NCBI GenBank assembly: GCA_963841965.1
Contig: CAWJES010000010.1
Coordinates: 434,001 to 498,000 of the forward strand
From: Palsa-459 sp963841965
GTDB lineage: Bacteria; Actinomycetota; Acidimicrobiia; Acidimicrobiales; RAAP-2
Reading direction: 5' to 3'
DNA: 64,000 bases
Shown in pieces: positions 1-7,381 of the stretch. The position numbers and the translations under genes were made by a program. Position 1 is the stretch's first letter, and each line of letters starts with the position of its first letter. Under the pieces are notes generated by a model. That model did not search any database. It saw only the letters and a list, made by a program, of their open reading frames with translations, and was not told the origin of the DNA.

Positions 1-674
1 ACACGGCCAACGCATCGTTTGGCGAAGCTGTCGCCGGTTCAAAGTGGTCAACCCAGGCGATCCCGTCAACCGGGAAGGGACTGTTTGTGCAGCTCTCTGG
101 CCTTGCGTGCAGCGGAGAGGGCCACTGCATTGCGACCGGATCCGAGGCAGATGGCAACTTCAATCACATCGACCCGGTGATTGCGACGTTGACGGGCACG
201 AATTGGACGGTGTCCTCGAAAGTGCCGCTCGTCAAAGGAAGGGTGGGTGGGCAACTGAACACGATCGTATGCCAAAATACCAATCACTGCGAGGCGGTAG
301 GAATGGTGGATATTGGTGGGAACCCCGGGCCTCCAGGTGTTCCGGCGTTCTGGACGCTGACTGGAACCGCGTGGTCAGCTCGTCTTATGCCAACTACTGG
401 AGCGTCCAGCCAGATCTTCGCGAACGGGATTGGCTGCACTGAGATCACCTCCTGCACCGTCATCGGGCAGTATCGCAAGGGTGCGACCTGGATCGCGTGG
501 GAAACGATCTTGACAGGCACGACGTGGAAAACGTCGGCCATCTCGCTTCCTGCGACGCTGCTGAACTACGGAGCCAACGAGGCCATCGCCAACATCGGAA
601 GTGGCACGTACCGAGTGTTCGGCAGTGCGCAGTACCACTCCAAGGCCACGCCGTTCACCTTCGTGACCTCGTAA
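1..674 (+). CDS. Secreted Cys-repeat protein, C-terminal part (5' end outside window)
   Basis: The frame is open from the left edge and ends at TAA 672-674, giving about 223 visible residues. It contains repeats built as a short strand, a Cys pair six or seven residues apart followed by a small-residue-G turn (CSGEGHCIATG, CQNTNHCEAVG, CTEITSCTVIG), then a W-rich strand (LTGTNWTV, LTGTAWSA, LTGTTWKT). This is the plan of the seven-repeat protein at 29032-30333, so both are probably extracellular propeller-like proteins of one family. The signal peptide would lie outside the window. No catalytic residues are recognisable. The function is unknown and the family link is inference from the shared repeat. 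Confidence 0.7.
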   Translation, partial: TANASFGEAVAGSKWSTQAIPSTGKGLFVQLSGLACSGEGHCIATGSEADGNFNHIDPVIATLTGTNWTVSSKVPLVKGRVGGQLNTIVCQNTNHCEAVGMVDIGGNPGPPGVPAFWTLTGTAWSARLMPTTGASSQIFANGIGCTEITSCTVIGQYRKGATWIAWETILTGTTWKTSAISLPATLLNYGANEAIANIGSGTYRVFGSAQYHSKATPFTFVTS

Positions 675-764
675 GTCATATGTGACACCTGGTGGATTCA
701 ATCTGGCAACCACCGCCTCAGCAGACTCTGCTGCGTGCCGCAAGGATGCCTGCGGTGCGTGTGT

Positions 765-1238
765 CTACGTGATCGAGAGAGTTGCCCAGGCTGATTGTGA
801 TGGGGAGTACTTGAGGTCCCCGGTGTGATCAGCGACCACGGTAAATGTGCCTCGGGGGAGGGTCCGTGGCAGAAGCGCGCAGGACCCGTGCGCGTTCGAG
901 AGGTTCGCGGTGCACGCGCGACGATTGCCCGCAAAAAATACAACCTGCCCGGTGGGGCGCATGGCAAACCCGTGATTCAGGACCTTGATGCTGTAGACAG
1001 TCTCCTGTTGGGCGCCGAGCGGGACCGACGATCTCGACAGGGTGAGCTCCGGCAGCGTCGTGATCTTGTAAGGCTCGCCCGGTACACCGTTCGAAGGCTG
1101 CGACTCACCTTCTGTGTCCAGCCCCCAGTTTTTGGTCCACTTCGTGTGTGGTGACCGGGCTTGCCGACAAGACGTGTGGACCAACATCGAGGTCACAACA
1201 CTCCCTCCTGTCTGAGCCAGTGTGGCTGTGGCTGACAC
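765..1238 (-). CDS. Bacterial Ig-like domain protein, possibly 5'-truncated at the IS edge
   Basis: The last 95 or so residues of this 157-residue frame resemble a bacterial Ig-like (Big_3 type) domain: PTGQVVFF, a Cys pair in RRACTANLSNAHGSC, then PRGTFTVVADHTGDLKYS, which matches the usual 'pAGtYtVtAtYsGDanY' end of such domains. These domains occur in secreted or surface proteins. The first 60 residues are low in recognisable features and no convincing signal peptide is seen. The GTG start at 1238 lies three bases from the end of the transposase gene, so the IS may have removed the true N-terminus. Expression is uncertain. Confidence 0.5.
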   Translation of the reverse strand: MSATATLAQTGGSVVTSMLVHTSCRQARSPHTKWTKNWGLDTEGESQPSNGVPGEPYKITTLPELTLSRSSVPLGAQQETVYSIKVLNHGFAMRPTGQVVFFAGNRRACTANLSNAHGSCALLPRTLPRGTFTVVADHTGDLKYSPSQSAWATLSIT

Positions 1239-2117
1239 CCATCATCTGGTGGCCACCCTATGGCTATCGGCGAACTCGTGGGGGGTCAGCATCCTGAGCG
1301 AGCGGTGCGGTCGCAGCGAGTTGTACTCCTCGTTGAAGAGATCGACGAGCGCCTGTGCCTCGGCGACGTTCTCGAGCTCCTCAACGTTGAGCAGGTCGCG
1401 GCGCATCGTCCCGTTGAACCGCTCGATGAACGGGTTCTGCTGCGGTGAGGCCTCCTCGATGAACACGGCCTCGACACCCTGGACGTGCAGGAAGTCGATG
1501 ACGCTCTGGGCGATGAACTCCCTGCCATTGTCGCTGCGGATCATGTCAGGGGTGCCGTGCTCGTCGAACAGCTCGGCGAGGTGGTCGATGACCCTGATCG
1601 CCCCGATCGACCGCGACACCGCGGAGCCGAGCGAGACCCTCGTGAACTCGTCGATGACGTTCAGGATGCGGATCTTGCCGCCACGACGAACCTGGGCCGA
1701 GACGAAGTCATAGCTCCAGACGTGATTCGGCCGCAGCCCCGGGCGGTTCTGCGAGCTGTTCTCGCCCTTGCCGCGCGCCTTCTGGCCCGATTGCTTGGAG
1801 ACCCGAGGCGGCAGTCGGTGCCCCTCGAGGCGCCAGAGACGCTCGATGCGCTTCAAGTTGACCGCTCAGCCCTGGTCTCTCAGGAGCTTGGTGACGTGGC
1901 GATAGCCCCAGCGCGGATGCTGCTCGGCGATCGCGTTCATCGCGGCGGTGAGCTTGACCTCCTGGTCGGGGACGACCGGCGCATAGCGCTTGGTCGATCG
2001 GTTGAGCCCGACGAGCGTGCAGGCTCGCCGCTCGGAGACCTGGAAGCGCCGAACGAGGTAGCTGGCAGCCCGGCGACGCTGTGCCGGGCTCACCATTTTG
2101 CCTTGTTGAGGTCCTTA
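1239..2117 (-). mobile_element. Degenerate IS3-family element (IS407-like group)
   Basis: The element is defined by an orfB-type DDE transposase at 1242-2096. Just upstream on the minus strand only a few codons of a putative orfA tail remain (ending KAKW, stop overlapping the orfB start). The Lon-like reading frame at 2118 begins directly beyond. orfA is therefore almost wholly missing and I could not find convincing terminal inverted repeats, so both edges are estimates. The element separates an Ig-like gene from a Lon remnant and is probably immobile. Confidence 0.65.
1242..2096 (-). pseudogene. IS3-family transposase orfB interrupted by one in-frame stop
   Basis: Read from 2096 to 1242 in one frame, the product is a complete IS3/IS407-type OrfB: an HTH_21-like N-terminus with HPRWGYRHV, then an rve integrase core. 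The DDE residues are D in WSYDFV, D in RSDNGREF and E in PFIERFNG, and the end (YNSLRPHRSL) is typical. A TGA at 1868-1866 interrupts it after RDQG and before AVNLKRIERLWR. Relatives usually have Trp here, so a TGG-to-TGA change is the simplest explanation. The catalytic part downstream could be re-initiated from TTG 1856, but the N-terminus would be lost. The frame is otherwise intact, so the mutation looks recent. Confidence 0.8.
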
Positions 2118-2609
2118 GGGGGGAATCCAGTTGACGTCTTCCCAGAATTGCTGGACCCTGATCAGTCGTCGAGTTTCCGCGACCTCTACCTCAACTTCCC
2201 CTTTGACTTATCCGAACTTTTGATCATCGGGACGGCCAACGATGTAGAGACGATGCATCCGGCGCTGCGCGACCGGTTCGAAATCATCGAACTGCCTCCG
2301 TACACCGACGATGAGGAGCTCGTCATCCTGTCCCGCTATGTCCTGCCTCAATTGATGGAGTCGCACATCCTCACGGAGGATCACATAACGATTAGTGAAG
2401 ACACTCTGGAGGCTCTGGTCGCTCGCAGTTCAGAGTCGCCCGGAGTGCGCCAACTTGAGCGAGACTGCCGCAGGATCCTCAGACGGGCAGCCTTCCTTCT
2501 CCAGCAGGGAGAGAGTCACGTGACCATCGAACCTGAGACGGTCGTCGAATGGCTCGGAGATGCACCTCGCCGGAAGGTCGTCGGCTTCGGCCCAAGAGGA
2601 GATCGTTGA
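2118..2609 (+). pseudogene. Lon-type AAA+ protease remnant, truncated at both ends
   Basis: The frame from about 2118 encodes the second half of a Lon AAA+ module: GNPVDVFPELLDPDQ, FRDLYLNFPFDLS, GTANDVETM, the sensor/arginine-finger region LRDRFEIIELPPYT, then the alpha-helical lid with ESPGVRQLERDCRRI. The Walker A and B segments and the N-domain are absent because the IS abuts the 5' side. The Ser-Lys protease domain is also missing, since the frame stops at 2609. The +1 frame stays open to 2714 but does not clearly resemble the protease domain. With no ATP-binding or protease residues this cannot be a working Lon. Confidence 0.65.
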
Positions 2610-2673
2610 GGGAGAGGTGCCTGCAGCCGTGACAGGCCGACTGGAGCAGTTCTCACGAAGTGACATCAGGAGT

Positions 2674-2704
2674 CCAGTACTTCACCAGAGCCGAGAAGTA
2701 CTGG
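2674..2704 (+). promoter_or_regulatory. Inverted repeat upstream of abiEi (possible operator or terminator)
   Basis: The arms CCAGTACTTC (2674-2683) and GAAGTACTGG (2695-2704) are perfect 10-base complements around an 11-base spacer, followed by cTTTT. A third near-copy of the half-site, AGAGGTACTGG, lies at 2752-2762 just before the abiEi ATG; it matches AGAAGTACTGG at 2694-2704 in 10 of 11 bases. AbiEi antitoxins are known to repress their own promoter by binding inverted repeats, so an operator is likely. The stem followed by T residues could instead end transcription from the Lon remnant. Confidence 0.5.
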
Positions 2705-2769
2705 CTTTTGAGTAACTGTGATATCCTGACACCATTAGTTCAGCCCTCGTGAGAGGTACTGGTGGTTCG

Positions 2770-3582
2770 ATGTCACATCCGGCAGGAATCAGCACAAAAG
2801 GCAGGGAGGACCTCACCCGAGTCCTCAAGTCGGGGAAGCGGTTCTTCACTCCGACCGACGTGGCTCTGGCGCTCGACGTTGACCCCACGAATGCGGCAAA
2901 GCGGCTCTCGGCCTGGGCGCGGGACGGATGGGTTCGGCGAGCTCGGCGGGGCCTCTACATCGCCGTTCCTGTTGACGCATCCAATCCGACTGCGTGGTCC
3001 GAAGACCCCCTTCTCGTAGCGCTCGCCGTCTGGTCTCCCTGCTACTTCACCGGCTGGACTTCCGCCAATCATTGGGCGCTTACCGATCAGGTGTTTCGCA
3101 CCACTGTCCTCAAGACCGCGGCCCGCATCCGTAAGTCCGAAGAGACACTTCTCGATCACGATTATCTGCTGCGCCATGCCAGTGAATCGGAGCTGTCGTG
3201 GGGCTTGTCGAGCGAGTGGAGCGGAGGATCGCGCATTCATTTCGCGGATCGAGCACGAACAGTCATCGATGTGCTCGATGCCCCCGACCTTGCAGGTGGC
3301 ATCCGACACGCTGCGGACATCCTTGGGGCGTATCTCGATGAGCATGACTCGCGCACGCTGGTCGAGTACGGCGATCGACTCGGCAACCGCACCGTGTTCA
3401 AGCGGCTCGGTTACCTCACCGAAGTCCTTGGGCGCAATCTTCCGGACTTGACGACAGCATGCCGCGAGCGAATTTCAGAAGGCGTTTCTCCACTTGATCC
3501 CGACGGCCCGAAGGGCGGTCGACGAGCGATGCGGTGGCATCTCCGTGTCAACGTCACGCTCAAGCCGGAGAGTCCGACGTGA
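2770..3582 (+). CDS. abiEi: AbiEi-type antitoxin / autorepressor
   Basis: This 270-residue protein has an N-terminal winged-helix region (LTRVLKSGKRFFTPTDVALAL ... RDGWVRRARRGLYI), as in the AbiEi antitoxin family of type IV toxin-antitoxin systems, followed by the longer C-terminal antitoxin domain. AbiEi proteins neutralise the partner nucleotidyltransferase and repress the operon. I prefer ATG 2770 to the in-frame GTG 2749 because the latter sits in the repeated half-site region. The stop overlaps the next start by 4 bases (GTGA 3579-3582), so toxin translation is coupled to it. The pair lies among IS and gene remnants, which suits a horizontally moved defence module. Confidence 0.8.
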   Translation: MSHPAGISTKGREDLTRVLKSGKRFFTPTDVALALDVDPTNAAKRLSAWARDGWVRRARRGLYIAVPVDASNPTAWSEDPLLVALAVWSPCYFTGWTSANHWALTDQVFRTTVLKTAARIRKSEETLLDHDYLLRHASESELSWGLSSEWSGGSRIHFADRARTVIDVLDAPDLAGGIRHAADILGAYLDEHDSRTLVEYGDRLGNRTVFKRLGYLTEVLGRNLPDLTTACRERISEGVSPLDPDGPKGGRRAMRWHLRVNVTLKPESPT

Positions 3583-4756
3583 TCGAGAAGCGCGAACTGC
3601 AAGAACTGCAGTCAGAGTGGTCACTGGACATCGGAGTCATCGAGAAGGACTACGTCTTGGGGTGGCTGCTCGCCGGCATCAACAACCACGATGCGCTAGC
3701 TCGCACCTGGATCTTCAAGGGCGGAACCTGTCTTCGTAAGTGCTACTACGAGACCTACCGATTCTCCGAGGATCTCGACTTCACCGTGATCGATGATGGG
3801 CCTGAAACGCCGGAGGACCTCCAACCGATCTTTGAGAGCATCGCGGGCTGGATCCGCGAGGAGTCGGGAATCGAGCTCAATCTCGACGAGAAATCGTTCC
3901 TACGCAAGAAGAATCTCCGAGGCCAACCGACGACCCAGGGCCGCATCGCCTACCGCGGACCGAACCCTCCGCCGGTGCTGCCGAAAGTGAAGATTGATAT
4001 CACGGCGGACGAGCTGCTCGTGCATAGAGCCGAGCTACGTCCGATCGGCCACCAGTACAGCGACAACCCGATTCCCGTAGACGGCGCACTTTGCTACCGA
4101 CTCACCGAACTCTTCGGCGAAAAGCTGCGCGCCCTCGCCGAGCGCTGCCGTCCGCGAGACTTGTACGACGTCGTCCACATGCATCGTCATCCCGACATGA
4201 TCGGACTGGCGGGCGACGTCGCCGACATCCTCCGGCAGAAGTGCGAGCACGCCGGAATCGACGTTCCAACGCTGGAGTCAATGCGGGCTTCCCCATACCG
4301 GGAAGAGATCGAGGGCGAGTGGGAAAGCATGCTCGGGCATCAACTCCCACGGCCGTTGCCGCCTTTCGAGACGTTTTGGGCAACACTCGAAGATGTCTTC
4401 GCGTGGCTCGCAGGAACTCTTCCGAAGCCAGTGCTCTCCCCGCGGTCGTTGGTGACGTCGACCCAACCTGGACGGCACCGCGCGCGATCACGTCGTGGCG
4501 CCAGCGCGTCCCACTAGAGCTTCTCCGGTACGCAGGAGCAAACCGACTCAAGGTGGAGATCGACTATCGAGCGGAGCAGGGGCGACAGGGTCCCAGGATT
4601 GTTGAGCCGTACTCGCTACGACACGCGAGGAACGGACGCCTGCTCCTCATGGTCGTCAATGATTACGGCGCACTGCGGAGCTATGCCGTTGATCGCATCA
4701 CTGGCATCCGACCGACCACAGAGTCGTTCACGCCGCAGTACCTCGTGGAGTTCTAA
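3579..4756 (+). pseudogene. abiEii: AbiEii-type nucleotidyltransferase toxin, frameshifted before its C-terminal domain
   Basis: From GTG 3579 the frame encodes an AbiEii/AbiGii nucleotidyltransferase: FKGGTCLRKCYYETYRFSEDLDFTV carries the GG...S-x-D-x-D type motif, with KLRALAERCRPRDLYDVV downstream. This frame ends at 4517 with a meaningless tail. The frame reached by a one-base shift at the CCCC run 4438-4441 continues to 4756 with a WYL-like segment (YAGANRLKVEIDY, PYSLRHARNGRLLL, YAVDRITGI) that I recall at the C-terminus of some longer AbiEii proteins. Adding one C restores a continuous protein of about 392 residues. Either a real mutation or a sequencing gap is possible. The catalytic domain is whole and may still be toxic. 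Confidence 0.75.
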
Positions 4757-4774
4757 ACGAGCAGTTCGCCGTTC

Positions 4775-5017
4775 TCACGCACCGATGGCGCGGTCTCGCC
4801 ACTCATCTCTGAGTAGGCGGCCGATGATCTCATCTGGTGGCGCGCTCGCGAGTGCCTTTGCAATCAATGCCACCGAAGAAGCAGCGATCGGGCGTCCAGC
4901 CAGCGCAGCGCTAACAGTCGCCGGGCTAAGGCGCGCTGCGCGCGCGAGATCGATCGCCGCCCAGCCGCGACGCGTCATCTCCTGACGCAGCATCGCTGGG
5001 TGCACAGTCACGCTCAT
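4775..5017 (-). CDS. Small XRE-like helix-turn-helix protein
   Basis: This 80-residue protein is almost entirely a Cro/XRE helix-turn-helix: MLRQEMTRRGWAAIDLARAA, the turn LSPATVSAALAGR, then SSVALIAKAL. It would bind DNA as a dimer. I chose ATG 5017 because the domain begins there; the longer frame to 5083 runs into sulP sequence. The ATG overlaps the stop of the truncated sulP as ATGA (5014-5017). It ends 19 bases from the abiEii C-terminal coding end, facing it. Whether it regulates anything nearby cannot be seen. Confidence 0.65.
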   Translation of the reverse strand: MSVTVHPAMLRQEMTRRGWAAIDLARAARLSPATVSAALAGRPIAASSVALIAKALASAPPDEIIGRLLRDEWRDRAIGA

Positions 5018-5607
5018 AGCGCCACGACTGCGAGAGGCGCAGCTCCAGTGCGGGCATTCCCGAGCTCGGTAACGACGTGCCAAAGCTGGGCGAAGAAGTC
5101 GCCGCTGCCCTTCTCCACGCCGAGCAGCTTGGGGACCTGGCCGATCATGATCGTCATCGCCAATCCGATGATGAAGCCCTTGAGCACGGGCTCAGAGATG
5201 AAGTTGGCGACAAAGCCGAGCCGCGCCAATCCGGCGATCAGCGCGAGGGCTCCGGCCGTGATCGCCAACGTGGCGGTCAGCGCGGCATACGTTCCCGCAT
5301 TGCCGGCGACCACCGAGCCCACCGCGGCCGCGGAGAGCGTCGCAGTGGCCGACATCGGCCCGACGACCAGGTGCCTCGAGCTGCCGAAGGCGGCATAGAA
5401 GATCAGCGCAGACGGAGCTGCGTAGAGACCCACCTCGGGCGAGACCCCCGCGATGCTCGCGTAGGCAAGGGCCTCGGGCACCAGCACCGCCCACACGGTG
5501 AGACCGGCTACGAGATCACGGGCCAGCCACGACCTCTGGTACCCGCGCAGTGAGGCGAACGGTAGCCACGTCGCTGCTCCCGTCCGTGCCGCTCTCTTCC
5601 TCGGCAT
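5014..5607 (-). pseudogene. SulP-family anion transporter, truncated after about 197 residues
   Basis: The N-terminus is a clear SulP (sulfate permease) transporter: the DLVAGLTVWAVLVPEALAYA signature region, then GLYAAPSALIFYAAFGSSRHLVVGPMS and hydrophobic helices up to LKGFIIGLAMTIM. Family members are about 500-570 residues with 12-14 membrane segments and a C-terminal STAS domain. This frame stops at 197, after about five segments, and flows into an unrelated HTH gene. Transport activity is not expected. The cut probably marks a recombination boundary of the accessory region. Confidence 0.75.
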
Positions 5608-5631
5608 CAGCGGAGCTCGGACTCGCTTCGG

Positions 5632-5808
5632 TCAGCGAAGAGCGCTGGCACCCTCGGGGGTGACGATGTTGAGGAGTGGATCGAAGGTCGCGATGAGGGG
5701 GGTCAAGCGATCGACCACATCGGTGTCACCGTCGGCCTGAATCGCTCCTGACGCCAGGATCTCTCGGGCTGCAGCTGGCTGAAGGAGGAAGCCCCCGTCA
5801 GAACCTGC
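5632..5808 (-). pseudogene. Start-less coding-like fragment upstream of sulP
   Basis: A minus frame open from 5808 to TGA 5634-5632 encodes about 58 residues of ordinary soluble-protein composition, including FLLQPAAREILASGAIQADG and LTPLIATFDPLLNIVTPEG. It lies 24 bases before the sulP start on the same strand. No ATG, GTG or TTG start is available in frame. It may be the tail of a gene whose 5' part was lost. I do not recognise the family. Confidence 0.3.
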
Positions 5809-5883
5809 TCATCCTGCAACTCGGCCCTCGAGCCGGAACATCAGTTCTGCCCGGCGTGCGGAACTGCGGCGGGTGGCGGGTGA
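5797..5883 (+). pseudogene. Zinc-ribbon mini-ORF with defective start
   Basis: A plus frame ending at TGA 5881-5883 reads CSSCNSALEPEHQFCPACG, a CxxC-x10-CxxC pattern typical of an N-terminal zinc ribbon. A strong Shine-Dalgarno sequence AGGAGG lies at 5783-5788, eight bases before codon 5797, but that codon is GTC instead of GTG. The frame ends seven residues after the last Cys. It overlaps the opposite-strand fragment by a few bases. It is best read as the decayed start of a larger zinc-ribbon protein; chance is possible. Confidence 0.3.
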
Positions 5884-6021
5884 GGGCCTGGAGTACGGAT
5901 GGCGGAAAGAGAGTAGGGCGGAAAGGCAGTCCCTCCCCGCCCCCTCACCCCTGCAGTTTCCGGTGACGCGGGGATTTCTCTCGCCCCGGGGCACAGGCCC
6001 CTCTCTCCCTTGCAAAATAAG

Positions 6022-6095
6022 CGCGCTCGGAGGGATTCGAACCCCCAACCTTCTGATCCGTAGTCAGATGCTCTAGTCCGTTGAGCTACGAGCGC
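6022..6095 (-). tRNA. tRNA-Arg(ACG)
   Basis: The reverse strand folds as a tRNA: 7-bp acceptor stem GCGCTCG/CGAGCGC, a D arm with TAGCTCA, an anticodon stem TCTGA/TCAGA around loop CTACGGA (anticodon ACG), and a T loop TTCGAAT. CCA is not encoded. The 3' end faces the scarred region 1-6021, the geometry expected for an integration site, although I found no second copy of the 3' end inside the window. Confidence 0.93.
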
Positions 6096-6190
6096 AATGC
6101 CCCCGAACAGCCGCGTCCGGGGGACGTGCAACTCTACCCGTTCGCCCGACAAGCCCTCCGCCGACCCTCCTCCGGACCTACGCTCGATCC

Positions 6191-7381
6191 GTGGCAGCCA
6201 TCTCAGCGGACATCCCTTCGCTGGTCGCCGCCGTGACCGACGAGATGGTCGATCTGCGCCGTGACCTCCACCGTCACCCTGAGCTCAGCTTCGAGGAGCA
6301 CCGCACGACCGGGGTCGTGCGGGACCGGATGCGCGCCATCGGCCTCACAGAGCGGTTCTGTCCGACGCCGACGGGGGCCGTCTTCGAGCTCGAGGGCGGG
6401 CAGCCAGGTCCCACGGTGCTGCTCCGCGCCGACATCGACGCGCTCCCCGTTGTTGAGGCTCCACATGACGGCGCAGTGTCCGAGGTCCCAGGCGTCATGC
6501 ACGCGTGCGGTCACGACGCGCACACTGCAGCCCTCGTCGGGGTCGCCTCGGCGCTGTCTGCGCGCCAGAAGGCTTTGTCCGGACGATTCGTCTTCCTGTT
6601 CCAACCCGCCGAGGAAGGGCTCGGCGGGGCGAAGGCAATGCTCGATGGCGGAGTGCTCGACGACATCGAACCCAGGGCGATCATCGGATGTCACGTGACC
6701 TCGCTGGGTCCCGTCGGCCTCGTCGCTGCTCGCGACGGCGTGATGATGGCTGACGTGCACTCCTTCTCGATCTCGGCGCATGGCGCAGGCGGGCACGGCG
6801 CACTGGCGAGTGCCGGCGGCAATGTCCTCCTCGCAGTGGCGCGAGCAGCGTGTGATCTGGGGCTGGCAGTCGACGGCCTCTCGTTCGAAGGGACTGACTG
6901 CTCGTGCACGGCAGGCGTGCTGCGATCCGGTACGGCTCCCAACGTGATCCCGACGGATGCCATCCTGCGCGGGACCCTTCGCACCTTCACGGTCGAGCAG
7001 TCCACAGAGGCGATCGTGCGGCTCCAGCGGATCTGTGCCGAGATGGGCGATGCGTACGCCTGCGACGTGGCACTCGACCTCTACGAGCACGCTCCGGCCG
7101 TCGTGAACGACCCCGAGATCGCAGCCGTCGTCGCCCGGGCGTCGAGGGCGATCCTGGGGGACGCCGGGTTCGTCACGATCCCCCCGGTGACCCCGAGCGA
7201 CGACGTGTCCGAGTTCCTGAACCGCATCCCGGGCTGCTACTTCTTCGTCGGGGCAGGGTTCGCCGACGGCTCGAGCGGACCGCACCACAGCCCATCGTTC
7301 ACGATCGACGAGGGGTGCCTGCGCGTCGCTGCGTCGGTGCTCGCGGCATCCGCCGTCGAGATCGCAGGGTCCCCCGTCTAG
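6191..7381 (+). CDS. M20-family amidohydrolase (N-acyl-amino acid / hippurate hydrolase type)
   Basis: This 396-residue protein has the M20D amidohydrolase plan: DLHRHPELSFEEHRT near the start, the metal-site segment MHACGHDAHTAAL, the FQPAEEG glutamate motif, and a C-terminal TPSDDVSEF and GPHHSP region with the last metal histidine. Such enzymes remove acyl groups from amino acids or peptides in the cytoplasm. The substrate cannot be read from sequence. The GTG start at 6191 gives a complete N-terminus. Its TAG stop shares the palindrome CTAG with the stop of the convergent kinase gene. Confidence 0.85.
   Translation: MAAISADIPSLVAAVTDEMVDLRRDLHRHPELSFEEHRTTGVVRDRMRAIGLTERFCPTPTGAVFELEGGQPGPTVLLRADIDALPVVEAPHDGAVSEVPGVMHACGHDAHTAALVGVASALSARQKALSGRFVFLFQPAEEGLGGAKAMLDGGVLDDIEPRAIIGCHVTSLGPVGLVAARDGVMMADVHSFSISAHGAGGHGALASAGGNVLLAVARAACDLGLAVDGLSFEGTDCSCTAGVLRSGTAPNVIPTDAILRGTLRTFTVEQSTEAIVRLQRICAEMGDAYACDVALDLYEHAPAVVNDPEIAAVVARASRAILGDAGFVTIPPVTPSDDVSEFLNRIPGCYFFVGAGFADGSSGPHHSPSFTIDEGCLRVAASVLAASAVEIAGSPV

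Noticed and set aside
1866..1868. TGA in the transposase as a selenocysteine or recoded codon
   Set aside because: No reason for Sec at this position, no visible SECIS-type element, and relatives usually have Trp; a nonsense mutation is simpler.
4438..4441. Programmed frameshift in abiEii
   Set aside because: A four-base C run is a weak slippage site, and no downstream stimulatory structure or slippery heptamer was evident; mutation or sequencing error is more likely.
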